A stretch of 37,969 bases of DNA from Verrucomicrobiota bacterium (GTDB lineage Bacteria > Verrucomicrobiota > Verrucomicrobiia > JADLBR01): the NCBI GenBank assembly GCA_029560585.1, contig JAKQKQ010000250.1, forward strand, positions 1 to 37,969, given 5' to 3'. Each line of letters opens with the position of its first letter. Within the stretch, counting starts at the first letter, position 1. Under the pieces are notes generated by a model. It made no database searches. It worked only from the letters and a program-made list of their open reading frames with translations, and was not told where the DNA came from. Below, one piece after another: positions 7,846 through 15,616 of the stretch. Position numbers and translations under genes: made by a program.

Positions 7846-8940
7846 ATGAACCTTTTCAACAAGAGGCGAGTCAACGCCGGGGCACGATTCCTGCTCGTGG
7901 CGGCGTGTTTCGTGGTGGTGGTCCAGGGGCTGAAGGTGGCCGCGCCGGTGCTGCTGCCCTTCGCGCTGGCCATGTTCCTGGCGATCCTGAGCCTGCCGCT
8001 GATGTGGGGCCTGAAGCGCCACCGTCTTCCCGACTGGCTGGCGATCCTGCTCTGCGTCCTGGTGAACGTGGCCGTGCTCGGGGCGGTCGTGCTGTTGGCC
8101 AGCCAATCGATCCGCGAATTTCAGGCCGAGGTGCCCAAGTATCGGCAGCAGCTGGTCGCGATGACGCACGGGATATTGACGTGGCTGACGGACCGCGGGG
8201 TGCCGGTCAATCCCAATGCGCCCATGGAACTGATCGACCTGGGCGCGGTGCTGGATTTCGCGCATGGCACGGTCGGCCGGGTGGCGATCCTGGTCACCGA
8301 TGGTTTCCTGGTGCTGATCATCATGATTTTCATCCTGGCCGAGGCCACGGTGTTCGGGGACAAGCTCCGTGCCATGGCGGGGCGTCGGGGGTTCGACCCG
8401 GCGCGACTTTCGAAGATCGTGCGCGAGGTGCAGCAGTATCTAGGCATCAAGACCGGCGTGAGCCTGGCGACCGGGACGCTCGCGGGCACGTGGGTCGCCA
8501 CCCTCGGGCTGGATCTGCCCATCCTCTGGGGCCTGGTGGCGTTCGTGATGAACTACATCCCGACCATCGGCTGGGTCATCGGCCTGGTGCCGCCGCTGTT
8601 GCTCGGCCTCTTCGGCGGCCTGGGCAAAGGCCTGCTCGTGGCGGCGGGATACATCGGCATCCACGTCGTGTTGACCAATTTTGTGGAGCCCACGTTGCTG
8701 GGGCGAAAACTGGGGCTCTCCACGCTCGTCGTCGTCCTGTCACTGCTCTTCTGGGGCTGGGTGTGGGGGCCGATCGGGATGCTCCTCTCGGTGCCGCTCA
8801 CCATGATGCTCAAGATAGCCCTCGAGAATACCGATGACCTCCGCTGGGTCGCGACACTGCTCGCGCAGGGCCGGGATGCCGGGATCAGCACCGCTGCGGA
8901 GCATGACCGAACGCTTGGGGAAGACGCCGACGACGAATAG
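7846..8940 (+). CDS. AI-2E family (PerM/YdiK-like) membrane permease
   Basis: The product is 364 residues with about eight hydrophobic segments arranged as the family requires: two near residues 13-50, one near 60-80, one near 140-160, then a cluster from about 210 to 325. The conserved C-terminal signatures are visible: a MNYIPTIGWVIG segment followed by PPLLLGL, then NFVEPTLLGRKLGLS, FWGWVWGPIGMLL and VPLTMMLKIALE. Family members export small molecules or cations across the inner membrane; the substrate here cannot be read from sequence. The ATG at 7846 has no strong ribosome site. The gene stands alone, convergent with the DUF1015 gene 58 bp away, behind a block of repeats. Confidence 0.92.
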   Translation: MNLFNKRRVNAGARFLLVAACFVVVVQGLKVAAPVLLPFALAMFLAILSLPLMWGLKRHRLPDWLAILLCVLVNVAVLGAVVLLASQSIREFQAEVPKYRQQLVAMTHGILTWLTDRGVPVNPNAPMELIDLGAVLDFAHGTVGRVAILVTDGFLVLIIMIFILAEATVFGDKLRAMAGRRGFDPARLSKIVREVQQYLGIKTGVSLATGTLAGTWVATLGLDLPILWGLVAFVMNYIPTIGWVIGLVPPLLLGLFGGLGKGLLVAAGYIGIHVVLTNFVEPTLLGRKLGLSTLVVVLSLLFWGWVWGPIGMLLSVPLTMMLKIALENTDDLRWVATLLAQGRDAGISTAAEHDRTLGEDADDE

Positions 8941-8998
8941 CCGGATGTCGCGGCGGGGGGCGCGGGCCGCCTTCCCTCCTCGCGTTCGGCCAAGGGCC

Positions 8999-10216
8999 TC
9001 AGTCGAGCGGATGGATGAAGAAGCCCGAGCGGAGCTTGGGTTCGAACCACGTGCTTTTCGGCGGGAGTATGCGGCCAGCGTCGGCGACTGACATGAGTTG
9101 GCCCATGGTGACCGGCGCCATCGAGAAGGCCACCCCGCCCTGTTCGCGGACGCGTTTCTCCAACTCCCCGGTGCCGCGGATGCCGCCGATGAACTCGACC
9201 CTCTGGCTGGTGCGAGGATCATCGATCCCGAGAATCGGGCCGAGGATGCGGTCCTGGAGGACGCTGACGTCCAGGCGCGCGACGGGGTCATCGCTGGCGG
9301 GCGCGGGAAGTTGGACACAGTGCCATCGATTATCCAGAAACATCGAGACCTCTCCCGTGGCGCGGGGTTCTGGCGATGCGCCCTCGTCGACCGCCGTGAT
9401 CCCGCGGAGTTCGCCGAGGAATTCGGCCACGGAACGCCCGTTGAGGTCGATCACGCGGCGGTTGTAGGCGAGGATCCGAAGTTGCGAGGCCGGAAAGATC
9501 ACGGCGGGAAACCAATTGTACGGTTCCTCGCCGGTGTGGCGGGGATTGGCGTCACGGCGCTCGCGGCCGACGCGGGCGGCACTGGCGCTCCGATGGTGGC
9601 CATCGGCCACGTAGGCAACGGGGACGTTGGCGAAGGCCCGGACAAAAGTCTCCGCACCGGCCACGCGCCACAGGGTGTGGCGAACGCCATCGGGTGCCAC
9701 GAGGTCAAACAGCGGCGCGGCCGCCTGCGCCCACTGGACGAGGCGGTCGATGGCGGGATCGTCGCGGTAGGCCAGGAAGACCGGCTCGACATGCGCGTTG
9801 AGCTCATGCGCCGTGCGCGTCCGGTCATCCTCCTTGTCGCGCCGCGTCTTCTCGTGCTTTCGGATGATGTCCGCCCCGTAGTCGTCAATATGGCAGAGGG
9901 CGGCGAGGCCCGTCTGCTGGTGCGACCCCATCGTGAGGCGATAGAGGTAGAGGCAGGGGCCGCTCTCGTGCACCAGTGCGCCCTCCCGCTCGAGGCGCGA
10001 CAGGTTCTCGGCCGCCCGCCGGTACACCGCATCGGAGTGCGGATCGGCGCCAGGCGGAAAATCGATCTCCGCCCGCGTCACGTGCAACAGGCTCGAGGGA
10101 TTGCCCTCGGCCAGCGCGCGGGCCTCCTCGGTGTCCACCACGTCATACGGCACCGACACCACCACCGGGGCGGTCAAGGGCGTCGGACGCAATCCTTGTA
10201 GGGCTCGGACTCTCAT
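8999..10216 (-). CDS. DUF1015 family protein
   Basis: The product is 405 residues, a typical length for DUF1015. Recognisable conserved blocks are the N-terminal PYDVVD (23-28) followed by NPSSLLHVTR, the central IIRKHEKTRRDKEDDR (117-132), AHVEPVF (141-147) and DGHHR (205-209). The last suggests a nucleotide- or metal-handling site, but the biochemical role of the family is not established to my knowledge. It is a soluble, probably cytoplasmic protein with no signal peptide. It faces the AI-2E permease gene tail to tail and is separated from sulfatase 2 by repeats, so the context gives no pathway. Confidence 0.9.
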   Translation of the reverse strand: MRVRALQGLRPTPLTAPVVVSVPYDVVDTEEARALAEGNPSSLLHVTRAEIDFPPGADPHSDAVYRRAAENLSRLEREGALVHESGPCLYLYRLTMGSHQQTGLAALCHIDDYGADIIRKHEKTRRDKEDDRTRTAHELNAHVEPVFLAYRDDPAIDRLVQWAQAAAPLFDLVAPDGVRHTLWRVAGAETFVRAFANVPVAYVADGHHRSASAARVGRERRDANPRHTGEEPYNWFPAVIFPASQLRILAYNRRVIDLNGRSVAEFLGELRGITAVDEGASPEPRATGEVSMFLDNRWHCVQLPAPASDDPVARLDVSVLQDRILGPILGIDDPRTSQRVEFIGGIRGTGELEKRVREQGGVAFSMAPVTMGQLMSVADAGRILPPKSTWFEPKLRSGFFIHPLD

Positions 10217-10385
10217 CGCAGGCTAACGGATATCGGCGCCCGCCGCAGTGGCGAGAAGAAAAAGCGAGGCCGACTGTTGAATTTGGACGAGATGCGAGTC
10301 TCAAGTGCCCTCGCATCCACCTATGGCTGAGCTGATTGCGAATATGAAAGGCCGCGGTGGGCCTTCCGGGGGTGAAAACGAGACA

Positions 10386-10457
10386 TAGGAGCGCGCTTGC
10401 GCGCGATTCGCGCATGGGATCGCCTGCAAGCAGGCTCCTGCGATTCGGTGTCTGAAT
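10386..10457. repeat. TAGGAGCGCGC hairpin repeat, copy 1
   Basis: The unit runs TAGGAGCGCGCTTGCGCGCG, a spacer, then CTGCAAGCAGGCTCCT and a tail GATTCGGTGTCTGAAT. The outer arms AGGAGC/GCTCCT pair and enclose two smaller hairpins. A second copy in the same orientation lies at 29623-29688. It sits in the 552-bp gap 10217-10768, which otherwise holds only the 253-bp element at its right end. Confidence 0.7.
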
Positions 10458-10520
10458 CTTCTGGTCAGCGCCGCCCCCGGCGCGCGGCGGGACGGGCCCA
10501 GCCAGAGTCGTCCACGCGCT

Positions 10521-10773
10521 GGATTACTCAGGGTGAAACTTCTGGGGACGGGGCCGTTATGGACTGCGGTGGCAGAGCGAAGCGGCGGCACCGCTTTTGC
10601 CTCCGGCGGAGCCGAAGCCGATCGCCCCGGCTCGCGCTTCGCGCGCAGCCAAAGCGGTGGCGCCGTCCGGCGGTTGCCGGACTCTGCCACCGCAGTCCAA
10701 AGCCCTCCCGGCCCGGATCCTGGGTCGGGGCACGAGCCGCGCCCGCGAACAGCGCCCGAAGTTTCTGGTCAGC
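10521..10773 (+). mobile_element. 253-bp cruciform-forming element, left inverted copy
   Basis: The segment is repeated inverted at 13907-14160 with roughly 90 percent identity by eye. It contains a perfect 17-bp inverted pair at 10561-10577 and 10682-10698 (GGACTGCGGTGGCAGAG and complement), with nested shorter arms (CACCGCTTT/AAAGCGGTG). Its outer ends carry GAAACTTC/GAAGTTTC. It has no transposase. The stop codon of sulfatase 2 (10769-10771) lies inside its right edge. Open frames across it in several directions reflect its GC-rich palindromic nature. Confidence 0.75.
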
Positions 10774-12259
10774 GCTCTGGAATTTGCGCCTTTCGTCGCC
10801 CGAACTGGAACACCTCGGATGGCCCGTGCTCGGCGGCAAGGATTCCCTCCATCTTGCGCACCACCTCGGGGTTCGCCGCGGCGACATCGTTCTGTTCGTT
10901 GGGATCTTTCGCCAGGTCGTACAGCTCCAGCGGTCCCCGCACGTTCTTGTGGCATTCCTGCCTGACGGCCTTCCAGTCGCCATCGCGCACCGCCTGCTGG
11001 CCCCCGTAGCCATAGAATTCCCAGACGAAGGGCGGGTGCTTCTTCTGTTCGCCGGTGCCCAGGAGCGTCGGCACCATGCTTAGGCCGTCGATGCCGGGCG
11101 GCGGCTGCGCGCCGCCGATCTGCGCGAGCGTGGGAAGGAAGTCCGGAAAGTACCCGATGTGATCGCTGACGGCTCCCGCGGCCACATGACCCGGCCAACG
11201 CACGACGAGCGGCTCGCGGATCCCGCCCTCGTAGACCGAGCCCTTGAAACCCCGGAGATCGCCCGCGCTCCGAAAGAAGGCCGAATCCGCGCCGCCCACG
11301 CGCCCGTACACGGGACCGTTGTCCGAGGTGAAGAATATGATCGTCTTTTCATCCAGGCCCAGCTCGCGCACCAGGTCCAGCAGGCGACCCACCTGAGAGT
11401 CGAGCGCCGTGACCATCGCGGCGTAACCCGCGTGGGGCGTGGGGTGCGGCGTGTACCCCTGATCGCCCAGATAGGGGGGATCATCGCCCAGTTTGCCGCG
11501 GTATTCGGCCACTTTCTCATCCGGGATCTGGATGGCCACGTGCGTCAGCGTCGGACAAAAATACAGAAAGAAAGGACGGTCCTTGTTGGATCTCACGAAC
11601 GCCAGCGCCTCCTGCGCGATCCGTTCGGCGGACCAGACCTTCCCGACAAATGCGCGGTAGCTCGAGGGATCGTTCGGGTCGGCGCCGGCCGGGAGCTTCG
11701 CGCGCCCGGGCACGGGCGGAACGTTGTCCAGCGTCACCCGTTCCCCGTTTCTCCACAGATAGTCGGGATAATAGCTGTGCGCGTGGGCCTGGCAGTTGTA
11801 GCCGAAGAACAGGTCGAAGCCCTGCTTGTTCGGATCGCCCGTCGAACCCACCGGCCCGAGGCCCCACTTGCCCATCGCCCCCGTCGCGTAACCCGCGCCC
11901 TTCAGCACCTCGGCGATCGTCACCTCCTGATCAGGAATTGGCAATTGGCCCTCGGGTTTTACCGACACATTGTCGCGCACGTACGCGTGCCCGAGATGCT
12001 TGCCGGTCATCAGCGTGCACCGGGCCGGGGCGCAAACCGGGGCACCCGAATAATGCGTCTTGAAACGCATCCCCTCCGCCGCCATCCGGTCGATGTTCGG
12101 CGTCCGGATCCGCTCCTGCCCATAGCACCCCAGCTCGCGCCAACCCAGATCGTCGGCCATGATGAAGATGATGTTGGGTTTCTCCTGCGCCGCGGACGCG
12201 ACCGCCGCCAACAGCGCGGCGCCAGCGGCATGGATAAGAAGAGCGATGGAGCGTGCCAT
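10769..12259 (-). CDS. Secreted arylsulfatase-type sulfatase (sulfatase 2)
   Basis: The product is 496 residues with a signal peptide (MARSIALLIHAAGAALLAAV, cleavage near residue 24). Metal-site Asp residues lie in IMADDLGW, and the formylglycine site is Cys76-A-P-A-Arg80. FTSDNGP and GSVYEGGIREPLVVRWPGH complete the fold signature. The usual GKWHLG reads GKWGLG, followed by PNKQGFDLFFGYNCQ, a variant I associate with one arylsulfatase subgroup, so activity is still expected. It is transcribed divergently from a Gfo/Idh/MocA oxidoreductase across 121 bp, and inverted repeats bracket the pair. Its last codon and stop lie at the edge of the left repeat, so the original C-terminus may have been trimmed by that insertion. 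Confidence 0.95.
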   Translation of the reverse strand: MARSIALLIHAAGAALLAAVASAAQEKPNIIFIMADDLGWRELGCYGQERIRTPNIDRMAAEGMRFKTHYSGAPVCAPARCTLMTGKHLGHAYVRDNVSVKPEGQLPIPDQEVTIAEVLKGAGYATGAMGKWGLGPVGSTGDPNKQGFDLFFGYNCQAHAHSYYPDYLWRNGERVTLDNVPPVPGRAKLPAGADPNDPSSYRAFVGKVWSAERIAQEALAFVRSNKDRPFFLYFCPTLTHVAIQIPDEKVAEYRGKLGDDPPYLGDQGYTPHPTPHAGYAAMVTALDSQVGRLLDLVRELGLDEKTIIFFTSDNGPVYGRVGGADSAFFRSAGDLRGFKGSVYEGGIREPLVVRWPGHVAAGAVSDHIGYFPDFLPTLAQIGGAQPPPGIDGLSMVPTLLGTGEQKKHPPFVWEFYGYGGQQAVRDGDWKAVRQECHKNVRGPLELYDLAKDPNEQNDVAAANPEVVRKMEGILAAEHGPSEVFQFGRRKAQIPER

Positions 12260-12380
12260 TTCAAAATGCTCATGCGCAGGAGCACGATGGTCAAGCCCTT
12301 GTCTCGCGCCACGGCCCGCCCGCCATCAGGCCTTGTGGGCTCCTGGCGGCTGGGTATCCTTGCCCCAGCAGGAGGCAACC
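12260..12380. promoter_or_regulatory. Divergent promoter region of sulfatase 2 and the oxidoreductase
   Basis: The 121 bases between the two opposed start codons must carry both promoters. No clear -35/-10 pair or operator stands out. The only firm signal is the Shine-Dalgarno AGGAGG at 12370-12375, five bases before the ATG at 12381. Confidence 0.5.
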
Positions 12381-13751
12381 ATGACACACATGACCACCCC
12401 CACCTGGACCCGAAGAGATTTCGCGCGGACCGTGGCGCTCGCCGGAGCCACGACGGCGCTGACCCGCGCGCGCGCGCAGGGCGCCAATGAGCGCATCCGC
12501 GTGGGCTTCATCGGGGTCGGCAACCGCGGCTCGCAGCTCCTGGCGCGTTTCATGAAGGAGCCCAATGTCGAGGTGGCCGCCCTTTGCGACGTCTACGACC
12601 CCTACCTCCGGCGGGACCGCGAAGCCGTGGACCCGCGCATCGTCGAGAGCCTCAACGGCACCGTGATCCCCGCGATGGACGAGGAGTTCCCCGACAAGGT
12701 TCGCCGATATCACGATTTCCGGGAGATGCTGGAGCGGAACGACATCGACGCCGTGTGCATCGCGACCCCCGATCACTGGCACGCCATCCAGACCATACTC
12801 GCGTGCGAGGCCGGCAAGGACGTGTACGTGGAAAAACCCCTGAGCATCGTCGCGGCCGAGGGCCGCCGGATGATCGACGCGGCCAAGCGCACGAAGCGCG
12901 TCGTCCAGGTCGGCATCCACCGGCGCGGCTCGGCCATGTACCGCGAGGTCGTGGAGAAGATCCGCGGCGGCGCGATCGGCAAAGTCACGGTCGCCCGCGC
13001 CTACCACGTGAGCGGCATGTCACCGGTCGGAATCGGCAAGATGAAACCGACCGATCCGCCGCCCGCCCTCGACTGGGACCTTTGGCTCGGCCCGCGCGCC
13101 AGCCGCCCCTTCCAGTTCAACATAGCGCCTTACAAATTCCGGTGGTGGAAGGAGTATTCCTCCCAGATGGGGAACTTCGGCGTCCACTGGCTCGACATCA
13201 TCCGCTGGGCATTCAACGAGGATGGGCCCGCCGCCGTCACCGCGGTCGGCGGCAAGTACGCCATCGACGATGACCGCACGATCCCGGATACCATGGAGGC
13301 CACCTTCGAGTTCGCCTCAGGCGCGCTCGCCATCTTCGGCATCTACGAGGCCAATGGCACGCCACCCTTCCCCGCCGCCTACGTGGAATTCCGCGGGACC
13401 CTTGGAACCCTCACCGTCGGCGACAGGGGCTATTCGATCGACCCCAGCCCACCGGGGCAATTCCAGAAACCGCCCGCCGCGCCTCTGGCGGCGTTCAAGT
13501 CCGAGCCGGTCAAGGAAGACCCCACGCAATCCCTGATCCACAACTTCATCGAGAACATCAAATCGCGCGGCGGCTCTCTCCAGTGCGACCTCGAGACCGG
13601 CCACCGGTCCACCTGCCTCTCGCACCTCGCCAACATCGCGCTCGAGACGAAAGCCCGACTGGAATGGGACACCAAGACCGAAAAGGTGAAAAACCTCAAG
13701 GAGGCCAACAGGTTCCTCGACTACAAGTACCGCGAGCCCTGGAAGGCGTGA
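12381..13751 (+). CDS. TAT-exported Gfo/Idh/MocA family oxidoreductase
   Basis: The product is 456 residues. The start is fixed by AGGAGG five bases upstream; the open frame extending left has no such site and overlaps sulfatase 2. A twin-arginine signal is seen (T10-R11-R12-D-F14, hydrophobic to residue 27, then ARAQG). The NAD(P)-binding motif is G45-V-G47-N-R-G50, followed by TPDHWHA (129-135) and the family EKP at 151-153. Residues about 170-420 form the C-terminal beta-sheet domain. Such enzymes oxidise or rearrange sugars and inositols; the exported form is common in planctomycete-like genomes. Divergent pairing with a sulfatase suggests work on the same glycan. The substrate cannot be read. 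Confidence 0.93.
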   Translation: MTHMTTPTWTRRDFARTVALAGATTALTRARAQGANERIRVGFIGVGNRGSQLLARFMKEPNVEVAALCDVYDPYLRRDREAVDPRIVESLNGTVIPAMDEEFPDKVRRYHDFREMLERNDIDAVCIATPDHWHAIQTILACEAGKDVYVEKPLSIVAAEGRRMIDAAKRTKRVVQVGIHRRGSAMYREVVEKIRGGAIGKVTVARAYHVSGMSPVGIGKMKPTDPPPALDWDLWLGPRASRPFQFNIAPYKFRWWKEYSSQMGNFGVHWLDIIRWAFNEDGPAAVTAVGGKYAIDDDRTIPDTMEATFEFASGALAIFGIYEANGTPPFPAAYVEFRGTLGTLTVGDRGYSIDPSPPGQFQKPPAAPLAAFKSEPVKEDPTQSLIHNFIENIKSRGGSLQCDLETGHRSTCLSHLANIALETKARLEWDTKTEKVKNLKEANRFLDYKYREPWKA

Positions 13752-13771
13752 GGCAGGCAATCCTGCCTGCC
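13752..13771 (+). terminator. Hairpin directly after the oxidoreductase stop
   Basis: GGCAGGCA, a four-base loop ATCC, then TGCCTGCC follow the TGA without a gap. There is no T-tract, so it is either a weak terminator or an mRNA-end structure. Confidence 0.45.
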
Positions 13772-13846
13772 GCCGCGTGCCCCGGTCGACACTGCGGGCA
13801 AAGTTCCCCGCGCCACGTCTGAGTTGACCCCACACCCAGTGCCGTC

Positions 13847-13906
13847 GGGAGGGCCCGCGTCCCTCCCGCGACCAACGCGATTGCCGCGTGGGTTTTTCAA
13901 TGGGTT
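13847..13906 (+). repeat. Internally deleted relic of the GGCCGGGT repeat unit
   Basis: GGGAGGGCCCGCG is joined directly to TCCCTCCC and then to a tail (CCAACGCGATTGCCGCGTGG and a TTTTTCAATGGG part). The head and tail match those around copy A (7398-7725), while the central part is gone. It abuts the right-hand 253-bp element. Confidence 0.5.
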
Positions 13907-14160
13907 GCTGGCCAGAAACTTCGGGCGCTGTTCGCGGGCGCGGCTCGTGCCCCGACCCAGGATCCGGGCCTGGAGGGTTTTGGGCTGCGGTGGCAGAGCC
14001 CCGGCAACCGCCGGACGGCGCCACCGCTTTGGCAGCGCGCGAAGCGCGAGCCGGGACCATCGGGTTCGGCTCCGCCGGAGGCAAAAGCGGTGCTGTCGCG
14101 TCGCTCTACCACCGCAGTCCATAACGGCCCCGCCCCCAGAAGTTTCATCATGAATAATCC
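13907..14160 (-). mobile_element. 254-bp cruciform-forming element, right inverted copy
   Basis: This is the inverted partner of 10521-10773. The match begins at GCTGGCCAGAAACTTCGGGC and ends at GAATAATCC, where the left copy has its complement (GGATTACTCA). The internal arm pair is preserved apart from a few changes. Together the two copies bracket the sulfatase 2 / oxidoreductase pair. Only about 55 bp separate it from the next gene's stop. Confidence 0.75.
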
Positions 14161-14215
14161 GGCGTTGGCCTGAAAGTCTCAACCGTGGAGATCGCTCATG
14201 GCACGGATGAGAAGG

Positions 14216-15262
14216 TTATCTCATCCACCGGTCGACGTTCGCCGCGACGAAGTCGTCATCGTTGAGGTGCGGGTAGGCGCGGTGCACGCGGGCGATCTCA
14301 TCGGCTTGGCCCGGCGACAGCACCTCGTGCGGATTCAGGCACCACGTTCCCGCGAGCAAACCCTGCCCGCGCAACACCTCGTGGATGCCGGGGATGCAGC
14401 CCGCGAACCTGTTCGCCGCATCGAAGAATGCCGCGTTGCAGTCGGTGATCTCCACCCCGCGCGCCAATAGCGCCAAATCCACCGTGTTGTTCCCGCGCTT
14501 CGCCTTGATCTCGTCCAGCAGTTCGACCGCCTTCCGCGCCCAAACCGCCCAGTGACCCAGCAGCCCCCCGGCGATCCGCATCTCGGCGCGACCCCCGGGC
14601 GTGTCGAAAGCAAATGGCGTGACGAGATCGGCCACGATGCTGTCGTCGTTTCCCGTGTAGAGCGCGACGTCCTTGCGGCCGGACTCCGCGACGGCGCGCA
14701 CCACATCCAGGGTCTGGTAGCGATTGAATGGCGCGATCTTGATCGCCACGACATTCTCGATCTCCGAAAAACGTCGCCAGAACCGGTATGGCAGAATCCG
14801 TCCGCCCACCGCGGGCTGCAGGTAGAATCCGATCAGCGGCATCGTGGCCGCCACCGCGCGGCAGTGCTCGACCAGCGCCTCCTCGGGCGCGTCCCGCAGC
14901 GCCCCCAGGCTGAGCAGCACCGCGTGATAGCCCAGCGATCGGGCCAGCTCCGCCTCCGCGACGGCCGCGCGCGTGTCCCCGCACGCTCCCGCAATCTTCG
15001 CGAATGTCCGGGGCGCGTTCGCCAGTGCCTCGTCCGCGGTCTTCGATGCCAGCTCGAGCACGGGCCTCAGCAGCGCGTGCCCGGGTTCGCGGATCTCGAA
15101 CTGGGTCGAGTGCACCCCCACCGCGATCCCCCCCGCGCCCGATGCCACGTAATAGCGCGTCAGCGCGCATTGTCTTCGTTCATCAAGCTTGCGCCCCGCG
15201 GTCAGCGCCAGCGGATGCGCCGGGATCATCTGGCCGTCCAAAAGGTGTTTTCTCAGCTTCAT
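14216..15262 (-). CDS. Dihydrodipicolinate synthase/N-acetylneuraminate lyase family aldolase
   Basis: The product is 348 residues from the ATG at 15262, which has GGGGTG seven bases upstream; a longer frame would begin inside a repeat region. The Schiff-base lysine is Lys175 (VVAIKIAPF) and the catalytic tyrosine Tyr147 (GFYLQP), 28 residues apart as in DHDPS (Tyr133/Lys161). Class I aldolases of this superfamily cleave or form keto-acid sugars in the cytoplasm. Divergence from true DapA, and the neighbouring epimerase and oxidoreductase, point to sugar-acid catabolism rather than lysine synthesis; that is inference. The epimerase-like gene lies about 350 bp upstream on the same strand with repeats between them. 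Confidence 0.85.
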   Translation of the reverse strand: MKLRKHLLDGQMIPAHPLALTAGRKLDERRQCALTRYYVASGAGGIAVGVHSTQFEIREPGHALLRPVLELASKTADEALANAPRTFAKIAGACGDTRAAVAEAELARSLGYHAVLLSLGALRDAPEEALVEHCRAVAATMPLIGFYLQPAVGGRILPYRFWRRFSEIENVVAIKIAPFNRYQTLDVVRAVAESGRKDVALYTGNDDSIVADLVTPFAFDTPGGRAEMRIAGGLLGHWAVWARKAVELLDEIKAKRGNNTVDLALLARGVEITDCNAAFFDAANRFAGCIPGIHEVLRGQGLLAGTWCLNPHEVLSPGQADEIARVHRAYPHLNDDDFVAANVDRWMR

Positions 15263-15616
15263 CGCATCACCCCATAAGTTAGAAAATGGAACGCACGAGC
15301 GCGCCGCGGCGAAAAAATCGCGGCGCAAAATTCGTAGCGAAGCCGCTTCCGGCTTCGGCGTTCGCTCGGCTCGCCACGGGCGGGACGCCCCGTGCCACGG
15401 GACCGTGGCATGGGCATCTTGCGCATGGCCCTCGCCGAAGGGCGCAAGCCCTTCGCTACTCGATCGATGCGCGCTATTTTCGAGTCAGATCCCATGCCCC
15501 GCGCGGCGGGGCACCATCGGCGAAGAAAATCGGGTTGTAGGGCGCCTGTGTCAGGCGCCATCCGTTCACTCGTCGCCGTCTCACAGAGACGGCCTACAAG
15601 ATTCGCAATTCTCGAG
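15263..15616. repeat. Gene-free stretch filled with hairpin repeats
   Basis: This gap contains a CCACGGGCGGGACGCCCCGTG hairpin block near 15370-15400, a copy of the GTGGCATGGGCATC core near 15405-15430 that also occurs at 301-330, and at 15536-15599 a module TGTAGG - hairpin (GGCGCCTG/CAGGCGCC) - spacer - hairpin (GCCGTCTC/GAGACGGC) - CTACA. The last module uses the same parts as the 182-bp mini-transposon in a different order. The stop of the following gene is embedded in AATTCTCGAGCTAG (15607-15620), which recurs exactly at 29684-29697. I see no gene here. Confidence 0.6.

Noticed and set aside
10397-11083. Plus-strand frame of 228 codons through the left 253-bp element
   Set aside because: It crosses repeats and the antisense of sulfatase 2; composition and the matching frame in the inverted copy show that it is a by-product of the palindromic repeat.
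13824-14153. Frames of about 80-110 codons in the right 253-bp element
   Set aside because: Same explanation: repeat-derived, several frames open at once, no ribosome site and no family motif.
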